The translations under genes and the position numbers were made by a program. Below, one piece after another: positions 58,296 through 64,000 of a stretch of DNA of 64,000 bases. The notes under the pieces are model-generated. The model worked only from the letters and a program-made list of their open reading frames with translations. It searched no databases and had not been told where the DNA came from. Location: positions 3,650,608 to 3,714,607 of the forward strand of contig OX638345.1 of NCBI GenBank assembly GCA_951813535.1. The letters are read 5' to 3'. This DNA comes from an uncultured Dehalococcoidia bacterium. Lineage in GTDB: Bacteria; Chloroflexota; Dehalococcoidia; Lucifugimonadales; UBA3495. Within the stretch, counting starts at the first letter, position 1. Every line of letters begins with the position of its first letter.

Positions 58296-58689
58296 CCAAA
58301 GGCCGACGCCCAGCGTCCGATGGTGTGGGGGTCCCGCTCCAGCGCCTCCGCCGTCAAGCCCTGGACCAAGAGCAGGATGGCGTACCACCGTTCCCGCTCC
58401 CGGGGCGTCGGCGCCAGCAGCATCCGCCTCCGCAAGTCCTTGATCCCCAGCTGCCATTGTTCCAGAGACCGCTCTATCTCTCTGACCCCCATCATCAACC
58501 CCTCGCAACTCCTGAAACCACCTAACCCAACTGACCCCAATTTACCCCATGCCTCTGCGCATTTCACCTTGGCTTCAGTTTAGACTGAAATCGGTAGTTG
58601 AGCCGGCGACAAGAGGCCCGGGGCCTCTTCCGATGACAGTTGGCCACTCTCGCAAGAAATCGGATAGCTGGCTCGTTTTGCGTCTAAAG

Positions 58690-59334
58690 TCAGGTTGGTT
58701 CGCTTTCCCTGAAAGCCTCAAACTCCGACGCTATTCTGTCCCGGACCAAGTCGTACGCTCGGGTGTCCGAACGCTCCCGTTTCCTCTGAATCGCCCAAGC
58801 ACAGTAGTCCGCGACCTGTAGCAATGGTGCGGTTGCAGACGGCCACATTGTAGAAGCCAAAATACCTGGCGGAGATTGCGCTTCTACAATGTTTTCAACC
58901 GTCGCCTGGAATTCCAAGCGCATATCGCGGGCTCCAATTGATGCTGCTATCAGCAACAATTCGTCGTGTTCTGCGACCAGCGCAGGGATGAGTCCCGCCA
59001 GATGAAGATACCAGGCAAGGCTATAAAGTCTTGGTTGCGTGCGTCTACCGGGATCGGCTTTCCGCTTTTCCAGGATCGTTGCGTCCACTCGGAAATCGTG
59101 GCGTGCCATGACGGCGAAACCCCGGTCGCGGACACGCTGCTTGTCATTGGTTGCATGAAAGCCTGTAGCCAGTGGTTCACCTTCCCAAGCCAAGTCACGA
59201 CGCAGATCCAGCAGATCCGATTCGATGGCGTGGTCGGCAACTGTGACCGTGGTCAGGATGAAATACCTGCTGGCTCCTTCCTGGTCACTGAAATCGAAAT
59301 TGCCTGATTCGTCACCGTAGACGTACGATCTCAT
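58690..59334 (-). CDS. DUF3800 domain protein
   Basis: 214 residues. Opening RSYVYGDESGNFDFS has the DUF3800 acidic line (DESG), followed by ASRYFILTTVTV, GFHATNDKQ (H with acidic neighbour), and the C-terminal APLLQVADYCAWAIQRKRER with the conserved VAD. The family has an RNase H-like fold and is often found in variable regions beside restriction and phage genes, but its role is not settled. GGAAGGGA directly precedes ATG. Adjacent to the IS630 element. Confidence 0.85.
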   Translation of the reverse strand: MRSYVYGDESGNFDFSDQEGASRYFILTTVTVADHAIESDLLDLRRDLAWEGEPLATGFHATNDKQRVRDRGFAVMARHDFRVDATILEKRKADPGRRTQPRLYSLAWYLHLAGLIPALVAEHDELLLIAASIGARDMRLEFQATVENIVEAQSPPGILASTMWPSATAPLLQVADYCAWAIQRKRERSDTRAYDLVRDRIASEFEAFRESEPT

Positions 59335-59369
59335 TCCCTTCCGCTACCAGTGGACAATAGAAACAAGAT

Positions 59370-59401
59370 GACGCCGGCGCCCAGAGTGGAGCGCCGGCGT
59401 C
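59370..59401 (-). terminator. Terminator of the alcohol dehydrogenase gene
   Basis: GACGCCGGCGC and GCGCCGGCGTC form a perfect 11-bp stem, ten-base loop, 24 bases after the stop, followed on the minus strand by ATCTTGTTTC. Confidence 0.8.
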
Positions 59402-59424
59402 GCAGGTGCGACAGTTCCTGCTTT

Positions 59425-60516
59425 TTAGTTGTCGAAATCGGTGATCACGCTGCGGCGCACGCTCTGAGCCTTCATGTCGGCGAAAGCCCGGTTGATCTCG
59501 GACAACGCCAACTCCTGCGTCACCAACTCGTCCAGCTTCAGCCGGCCCTGCTTGTAGAACTCAATGTAGCGCGGCATGTCGGTGCGGAAGCGGTTGGACC
59601 CCATGGTGCAGCCCTGGATCGCACGGCCCCGTCGCAGGAAGTTGCCCGCGTCCAGTTCGATCTTGACGCCTTCAGGTACCATACCGATGATGGTTGCCAT
59701 GCCGCCCGGCCGGAGCATGTTGTAGCAGTCCTCGGCGGTCTGCTTCAGGCCGATGGCCTCGAAGGAGTAGTCAACGCCACCGTCGGTCAGGTCGATGATG
59801 CGTTCCGCGACGTTGCCCGCCGTGGCGTCGATGACGTCGGTGGCGCCGAACTCGCGGGCCAGGCCCAGCTTGTCCTCGGTGGTGTCGATGGCGATGATGC
59901 GCAGGGCGCCGGCCAGCGCGGCCGCCTGGACACAGTGGATGCCGATGCCGCCGCAGCCGACCACGGCCACGGTGCTCCCCGGCTCAACGCGGGCGGTGTT
60001 CAGCACCGCGCCCAGCCCCGTGGTCGCGCCGCAACCGATGAGGGCCAGTTGTGGGAATGGGATGTCGTCGTCCACCTTGACCAGCGCGTTTTCGTGGACC
60101 AGCATCTCCGCCGCGTAGGAGCCCAGTTGGGCGAACTGGGTGATGGCCTCGCCGTCCCGACGCAGGCGCGGCGGGTCGTTGGAGCCACGGGTGACCGCGG
60201 TCCGGGTGCACAGGTAGGGCTGTCCGCGCGTGCAGTATTCGCAGATGCCGCAGAACACCGACAGACACGAGATCACGGAGTCGCCCGGCCGGACGTAGCT
60301 AACCTGCTCGCCCACCGCTTCCACGACGCCGGCGGCCTCGTGGCCGAGGATGCATGGCATCGGCGTGGTGTAGAGCCCCTCGACGAAGTGGAGGTCGCTG
60401 TGGCACACGCCGGACGCGCCGGTCCGCACCAAAACCTCTCGCGGGGCCGGCGCGTCGACCTGCACGTCCTCCACGACTACCGGCTGATTAACTTCACGCA
60501 AAACTGCTGCTTTCAT
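59425..60516 (-). CDS. Zinc-dependent alcohol dehydrogenase (MDR superfamily, class III-like)
   Basis: 363 residues with GGAGGGAATTGGA before ATG. Catalytic zinc: SGVCHSDLHFVEG (Cys near 37) and LGHEAAGVVEAVG (His-Glu near 58). Structural zinc: CGICEYCTRGQPYLC near 89-103. NAD fold: VAVVGCGGIGIHCVQAAALAG near 180. End GRLKLDELVTQELALSEINRAF fits S-(hydroxymethyl)glutathione/mycothiol dehydrogenase-type MDRs. Oxidises primary alcohols or formaldehyde adducts. Stands between accessory genes and the divergent LLM monooxygenase; the two could share a one-carbon or xenobiotic pathway, but this is a guess. Confidence 0.9.
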   Translation of the reverse strand: MKAAVLREVNQPVVVEDVQVDAPAPREVLVRTGASGVCHSDLHFVEGLYTTPMPCILGHEAAGVVEAVGEQVSYVRPGDSVISCLSVFCGICEYCTRGQPYLCTRTAVTRGSNDPPRLRRDGEAITQFAQLGSYAAEMLVHENALVKVDDDIPFPQLALIGCGATTGLGAVLNTARVEPGSTVAVVGCGGIGIHCVQAAALAGALRIIAIDTTEDKLGLAREFGATDVIDATAGNVAERIIDLTDGGVDYSFEAIGLKQTAEDCYNMLRPGGMATIIGMVPEGVKIELDAGNFLRRGRAIQGCTMGSNRFRTDMPRYIEFYKQGRLKLDELVTQELALSEINRAFADMKAQSVRRSVITDFDN

Positions 60517-60772
60517 TCCAATTCCCTCCGGTGGCGGCTGCGCCGGGTACCCCGGTGATCGGGCTTCCGGCGACCGTGGCGGCAGGTTAGCACCGGCCGC
60601 CGGCGAGCGTCAACACGGGCATCAGCCGGCGACTCGGGCTCGGATCGCGTGCTGCCCGGTCACCACGGAGACCCTTTGGTTGATACGGGGACAGGCATCA
60701 ACGCACATTCGAATGGAGTACAATTGTTTGCGACCCAACGGGTTGACCAATCAATGAAGAGGGAACCGAATC

Positions 60773-61927
60773 ATGTTCAATAGCTTTAGCGCATCTTACG
60801 CCGGCCATGTGGTGGACGATAACCTGGGCCTGGAGGGGACTCCCGCCAACGACCGTTGGTACTCCAACGAACAGTTGGCCGAGGTTTTCGACTGGGCGCT
60901 GGACATTTCCAGGCACCTGGAGGACAACGGCTACGACGAGTTCTGGATGGCCGAGCACCACTTCCAGCCCGAAGGGTACGAGTGCATCCCCAACCTGATC
61001 ATGCTGGGGCTGTACCTGGCGTGCAACACCCAGCGGCTGAAGTACGGCTGCGGCTTCAACATCACGCCCATGTGGCACCCGCTGCGGCTGGCGGAGGACT
61101 TCGCCATGGCCGACATCCTGTCGGGCGGGCGGATCATCTTCGGCGTGGGCCGCGGCTACCACTCCCGGGAGGTTGAGACTTTCGGCTCACCCATGTTCGA
61201 CGGCGACGCCAACCGTGAGCTGTTCGAAGAGCAGGTCGAGGTCATGGTCAAGGCGTTCAACGAAGAAGCCTTCTCCCACGACGGCAAGCACTATCAGATT
61301 CCGGCCAAGGTGCCCTATCGGGGCTACACCCTGGAGAAGTTGAGCCTCGTGCCCCGCCCCCTGCGCCAGCCGGTGGACATCTGGCAGCCGCTGGTCTCCG
61401 GCAACCCCAAGGGCGTCGACTTCATGGCCCGGGTCGGCATCAAGGCGATGGTGGCCAATACGCCGGAGCCGGCCCGACACGAGCGCTTGACGATGTACCA
61501 GGAAGCCGCCGGCAGATACGGCCGCGAACTGGAACTCGGCGAAGACATCGCCCTGGGCTATCGCTTCTTCATCGGCGACAACCGGGAGCAGGCCATCAAG
61601 GAGGCCAAACCCTACTTTGAGGAAGCCATGAAGTTCGCCGCTCCGCTGGGTCTCATGCGCCTGGAGGAGAACCAGATTGAAGCCGTGGCCAACCCAGGCC
61701 TGCGTCGGGGCGTGCAACTCCCCACCCTTGAAGAAGCGGTGGAGAGCGGGGCCTGGCTCTGCGGCTCTGCCGACGACATAGTCAACGCTCTCAAGGAAGA
61801 CGAGGCCCGGTATCCCGGCGTGGAACGGATCAACCTCGGTTCGGTCATGGGCATGCCCCGCGAGGTCTTCAAGGACCAACTTTCCCGGTTTGCTCAGGAC
61901 GTGATGCCGGCATTCAACGGAAGCTAA
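60773..61927 (+). CDS. LLM-class flavin-dependent monooxygenase
   Basis: 384 residues, luciferase-like TIM barrel. ATG at 60773 follows AGAGGGAA. Marks: DEFWMAEHHFQPEGYE near residues 58-73 (the W.xEHH line), LKYGCGFNITPMWHPLRLAE, GGRIIFGVGRGYHSREVETFG near 120-140, and VPRPLRQPVDIWQPL near 190. The enzyme uses FMNH2 (or F420H2) and oxygen to oxidise organic compounds; such enzymes are numerous in SAR202 Chloroflexota. Substrate unknown. It has its own terminator. Confidence 0.9.
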   Translation: MFNSFSASYAGHVVDDNLGLEGTPANDRWYSNEQLAEVFDWALDISRHLEDNGYDEFWMAEHHFQPEGYECIPNLIMLGLYLACNTQRLKYGCGFNITPMWHPLRLAEDFAMADILSGGRIIFGVGRGYHSREVETFGSPMFDGDANRELFEEQVEVMVKAFNEEAFSHDGKHYQIPAKVPYRGYTLEKLSLVPRPLRQPVDIWQPLVSGNPKGVDFMARVGIKAMVANTPEPARHERLTMYQEAAGRYGRELELGEDIALGYRFFIGDNREQAIKEAKPYFEEAMKFAAPLGLMRLEENQIEAVANPGLRRGVQLPTLEEAVESGAWLCGSADDIVNALKEDEARYPGVERINLGSVMGMPREVFKDQLSRFAQDVMPAFNGS

Positions 61928-61956
61928 ACGTCCGCAGGGAACGCCAGCGGCAAAAC

Positions 61957-61985
61957 GTGGGGGCGGGTGTTTAACCCGCCCCCAC
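61957..61985 (+). terminator. Terminator of the LLM monooxygenase gene
   Basis: GTGGGGGCGGGT and ACCCGCCCCCAC form a perfect 12-bp stem with a five-base loop, followed by AAATTTTG. Confidence 0.85.
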
Positions 61986-62005
61986 AAATTTTGCCCTGCC
62001 GTCGT

Positions 62006-62530
62006 CTATTCTCGTCCCGGGGGCGGTGGGCGGGTGAACCAGTGATAGCTGTAAGCGCCCTGCACGCCTCTTACGAAGGCAAACAGCAGTCCTCCGTAAA
62101 TGGCGAGCCATATCGCGTCGCGAAAATTGTCCAGCGTTATCAGGCCGAGCAAGATCAGAACGATCCTGGACACGACGAATCCCACCGCCAGCAGGATGGC
62201 TGCCGGCCTCCAGCGTCGCATGACGCCCAGCGCGAGCGCCGCTATGACGAAACCTTCGATCCCATAGTAAATGAGCAGTTTTGCCGGTGGTATCGCTGGC
62301 GCGCTGCCCTCAACTTCGGATACCGCCAAGACGGGGGCCGCCATCCACACGACCAGCACGCCCATCGTCCACACCCACCACACCAGGCTGCAAACCCAAG
62401 CCCACCGCATCCAGCGTCGGGCCTGCTCGGGGTTGGCGGCCATCATCCGCCCGCGCCATCCGGGCGGACGGTCCCAGATTTCCGTCTCGGCTGCCGGTTC
62501 CGGTACGGCTCCCGGCTGCTCCGAGGCCAT
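62006..62530 (-). CDS. Hypothetical membrane protein
   Basis: 174 residues. An N-terminal hydrophilic part is followed by four hydrophobic segments: AWVCSLVWWVWTMGVLVVWM (near 45-65), LLIYYGIEGFVIAALALG (near 85-103), AAILLAVGFVVSRIVLILLG (near 109-128) and AIWLAIYGGLLFAFVRG (near 138-154). No family recognised. It follows the small gene at 62537 by six bases, so the two are one transcription unit. Confidence 0.65.
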   Translation of the reverse strand: MASEQPGAVPEPAAETEIWDRPPGWRGRMMAANPEQARRWMRWAWVCSLVWWVWTMGVLVVWMAAPVLAVSEVEGSAPAIPPAKLLIYYGIEGFVIAALALGVMRRWRPAAILLAVGFVVSRIVLILLGLITLDNFRDAIWLAIYGGLLFAFVRGVQGAYSYHWFTRPPPPGRE

Positions 62531-62536
62531 GACCGG

Positions 62537-62770
62537 CTAGTTGTCTTCGTCCAACAACGGCAGGGTGGTCCAGGTTACTCCGTCCGCGTCTGAAGACAGA
62601 CCCTGCTCCCCGATGATCCGCCGCAGGTCCAGCAGGGTGGCGTTCACCTCGCCGGTGACCTTCTGCCAGTCCGGTTCCGGCGGGAACCAGTACGGTGAAT
62701 TGATACGAACCACCTGGTTCTGGGAGGAGTTGAAGTAGATACCGAAGCGCGCTGCTTGTTGCTGCATCAT
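62537..62770 (-). CDS. Small hypothetical protein
   Basis: 77 residues, soluble. Begins MQQQAARFGIYFNSSQNQVV and ends in an acidic tail (LPLLDEDN). The line VNATLLDLRRIIGEQGLSS is a helix. No Cys, no known motif. Weak GAGTAG upstream of ATG. Located between the membrane protein and doxX-like genes, all leftward. Unknown role. Confidence 0.5.
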   Translation of the reverse strand: MMQQQAARFGIYFNSSQNQVVRINSPYWFPPEPDWQKVTGEVNATLLDLRRIIGEQGLSSDADGVTWTTLPLLDEDN

Positions 62771-62842
62771 GGCTACTCTTTGCCCGGCGTCACAGGGAAC
62801 GCCGGGCGGTCAGTGTGAGTTTGGTTTTGCGTTGCGGTCTGG

Positions 62843-63337
62843 TTAGAGGATTTCCTTCTTGAGGATCAGGCGTTCCAGCCCATACTTCCGGCTGCCCATG
62901 ATACCGATGACGCCGGCGCAGATGAACCAGAGTATGGTAACTTCACCGCCGTGGGCGACAAAGGCGTTGCCGCCGTCCGGCGGGTTGGGATACAGGTGCG
63001 GCCAGGGCCATACTGGGCTGAGGGCGGCGTGCACCCCGAAGTAGGCGATGATCATCGTAACAACCAGGGCTCCCGCTCCCAGTCGCGTGAAAACTCCGCA
63101 GGCGATCAGGATGGCGGATATAAGCTCTACCCACCCGGCAAGATCGACCAGCGCGCCCAGCCCGTTCGGGTTGGCGCCAGCGGGAAAATTCCACAGCAAG
63201 AACGCTTTTTGTATGCCGTGCAAAAACACTAGCAACGCGAATATCAGGCGGAACGCCAAGTAAAATTCGTCGGTGAACCGCACGAAGATACGTCCAAAGA
63301 TGGACGTATCCGCCTGGGTCGCGTTATTTGTGGCCAT
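62843..63337 (-). CDS. DoxX-family membrane protein
   Basis: 164 residues, ATG after GAGGAG. Four hydrophobic helices, with the DoxX lines AFRLIFALLVFLHGIQKAFL near 30-49, LAGWVELISAILIACGVFTRLGA near 67-90 and TILWFICAGVIGIMG near 134-148. DoxX proteins are linked to quinone or sulfur oxidoreduction and to respiratory membrane complexes; here no partner is seen. Follows purA leftward with an 86-base gap. Confidence 0.85.
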   Translation of the reverse strand: MATNNATQADTSIFGRIFVRFTDEFYLAFRLIFALLVFLHGIQKAFLLWNFPAGANPNGLGALVDLAGWVELISAILIACGVFTRLGAGALVVTMIIAYFGVHAALSPVWPWPHLYPNPPDGGNAFVAHGGEVTILWFICAGVIGIMGSRKYGLERLILKKEIL

Positions 63338-63423
63338 AACACTCTCCTCTACAGCAAGTTATTTCGCCTCCATCGGGCAGGCGACGCTGCGGGGGCAATG
63401 TTATTACGAAAATGTTAAATGTG

Positions 63424-64000
63424 CTACCGGATGATTTGTTCAATTGCGATTGTTTCTTCGCGACTCGGTCCGGTAGAAATAATCTGGGCATCGCAACCCA
63501 CGAGAGACTCGATTCGCCTGACGTATGCCAGGGCATTCGCCGGCAACTGCTCCGCGCGGGTTGCGCTGGCCGTGGGTTCCATCCACCCGGGCATTTTTTC
63601 GTAGACGGGTTCGCAACGCTCCAGCAGCGTGGTATTGGCCGGGAACCGGTCCAAGTCCTTGCCATCCGCGCGGTAGCCAACGCAGATTTTCACGTCCGGC
63701 ATACCGTCCAGGATGTCCAGGCGCGTAAGTACCATCCCCGTGAATCCGTTGATCTGTCGGCTGTAACGAGCGGCGACAGAGTCGAACCATCCGACCCGTC
63801 GCGGCCGGCCGGTGGTAGTGCCGTACTCGTGGGCTTTCTCGCGCAGATCTTCGCCGGCCTGGTCGTGCATCTCGGTGGGCATGGGCCCGCCGCCGACCCG
63901 GGTTGAGTACGCTTTGAATACCCCGACCACGCCTTCAATGGACTGGGGATTGATACCCAGTCCAGTGATCGCGCCGCCAATGGACGGCGATGAAGACGTG
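63424..64000 (-). CDS. purA: Adenylosuccinate synthetase (5' partial)
   Basis: The frame continues through the right edge (TSSSPSIGGAITGLG is read up to 63999), so the N-terminal half with the GTP P-loop is outside. Visible C-terminal half: GVVGVFKAYSTRVGGGPMPTE near the edge (IMP and Mg loop), ATTGRPRRVGWFD-like line EYGTTTGRPRRVGWFD, NGFTGMVLTRLDILDG and the final ISTGPSREETI. The enzyme joins aspartate to IMP with GTP in AMP synthesis. The start lies beyond 64000. Confidence 0.97.
   Translation of the reverse strand, partial: TSSSPSIGGAITGLGINPQSIEGVVGVFKAYSTRVGGGPMPTEMHDQAGEDLREKAHEYGTTTGRPRRVGWFDSVAARYSRQINGFTGMVLTRLDILDGMPDVKICVGYRADGKDLDRFPANTTLLERCEPVYEKMPGWMEPTASATRAEQLPANALAYVRRIESLVGCDAQIISTGPSREETIAIEQIIR

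Larger units (their letters stand above)
57268..58567 (-). pseudogene. IS630-family transposase broken by two frameshifts
   Basis: N-terminal HTH part in frame one from about 58567 (VREIERSLEQWQLGIKDLRR, LTAEALERDPHTIGRWASAF), catalytic part in another frame to 57268. A 17-base tandem duplication (58262-58295) shifts the frame after FGAGG; removing one copy restores GPAGLMFEQTGGSPP. A run of seven C on the coding strand (58228-58234) needs an eighth to continue into ALDEAQQEDLKRA. Catalytic lines are kept: first Asp in D(A/E)AHFR (expanded to five copies), second in VIWDNAPAHRG, third in NADEAIWGWV. No intact protein is encoded. Confidence 0.85.
57271..58580 (-). mobile_element. IS630-family insertion sequence, about 1.31 kb, TA target
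   Basis: Imperfect terminal inverted repeats: AACCAAAGCCAAGGTG at 57271 and, read inward from 58580, AACTGAAGCCAAGGTG, continuing with matches ATG.GC. Both sides are flanked by TA (57269-57270 and 58581-58582), the expected IS630/Tc1 target duplication. It sits between the MNT-HEPN gene and the DUF3800 gene. The transposase is inactive, so movement would need another copy. Confidence 0.85.

Noticed and set aside
1-64000. tRNA or rRNA genes
   Set aside because: I looked for typical GTTCRANYC T-loops with CCA-type acceptor stems and rRNA landmarks in the gaps and saw none; a tRNAscan-SE run would settle this.

Overview
The window looks like a chromosomal piece of a GC-rich Chloroflexota (Chloroflexi) bacterium, probably of the Dehalococcoidia/SAR202 kind. 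This is an inference from gene content, not a tree: an LLM-class flavin monooxygenase, a TRAP carboxylate transporter, CoxG-like and hydantoinase/carbamoylase-type catabolic enzymes, a DUF5678-type small protein, a VLRF1-type release factor, a leucine T-box before ilvB, and short palindromic 'CGTCATTCCCGCGAAAGCGGGAAT'-like dispersed repeats. Both ends cut through genes: an M20 amidohydrolase at the left and purA at the right.

Layout. 0-4.4 kb: catabolic amidohydrolase, membrane protein, CoxG-like protein, an HNH-like protein in a lower-GC patch, TenA, and a DUF5678 gene broken by a frameshift and an IS5-family element (4.39-5.32 kb). 5.4-11.2 kb: a leftward branched-chain amino-acid operon ilvB-ilvN-ilvC-leuA behind a strong promoter and a T-box leader whose specifier reads CTC (Leu); a small ORF with a near-perfect Shine-Dalgarno lies just before leuA. 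11.7-15.1 kb: one large secreted repeat protein. 15.3-23 kb: a TRAP transporter locus with two consecutive substrate-binding lipoproteins, each carrying two fused binding domains, a C-terminal remnant of another copy, then DctQ and DctM. 23.1-23.8 kb: a decayed HicBA module. 23.8-28.3 kb: sugar nucleotidyltransferase, MoxR ATPase, glutaredoxin-like protein, recA-recX, zinc-finger membrane protein. 28.4-32.5 kb: leftward rny-ymdB-PHP-plsY cluster. 32.9-35.5 kb: MFS transporter, anchored exported protein, small SWIM-like zinc protein. 35.6-39.3 kb: leftward epimerase-folC-fabF. 39.6-44.6 kb: RraA-like protein, cyclophilin lipoprotein, enoyl-CoA hydratase, coiled-coil membrane protein, beta-hydroxyacid dehydrogenase, and a DinB/tetrapyrrole-methylase-like fusion. 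44.7-48.5 kb: VLRF1 peptidyl-tRNA hydrolase, RelB/YafQ-type toxin-antitoxin pair, mutS2. 48.6-55 kb: VOC protein, a two-gene unknown module, MFS, alpha/beta hydrolase, DUF1385 membrane protein and small unknowns, with repeat clusters. 55.2-56.1 kb: ribosomal operon rplU-rpmA-rpmE. 56.2-59.3 kb: an accessory patch with a one-chain MNT-HEPN protein, a broken IS630-family element and a DUF3800 protein. 59.4-64 kb: alcohol dehydrogenase, LLM monooxygenase, small membrane proteins, DoxX, purA.

How genes work together. Housekeeping functions (translation L21/L27/L31, RecA/RecX, MutS2, RNase Y/YmdB, PlsY, FabF, FolC, PurA) are mixed with carboxylate/xenobiotic uptake and oxidation. VLRF1 and MutS2-Smr, separated only by a toxin-antitoxin pair, could both act on stalled or collided ribosomes. 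The most unusual items are the fused double-domain TRAP binding proteins, the DinB/tetrapyrrole-methylase-like fusion, and tandem short-unit expansions inside both transposases, one of them multiplying the first catalytic Asp motif. Several genes (coxG-like, mutS2, the 49.1 kb gene) have a -10 box only 7-9 bases before the ATG and no Shine-Dalgarno, which suggests leaderless mRNAs. I found no tRNA, rRNA or CRISPR array.
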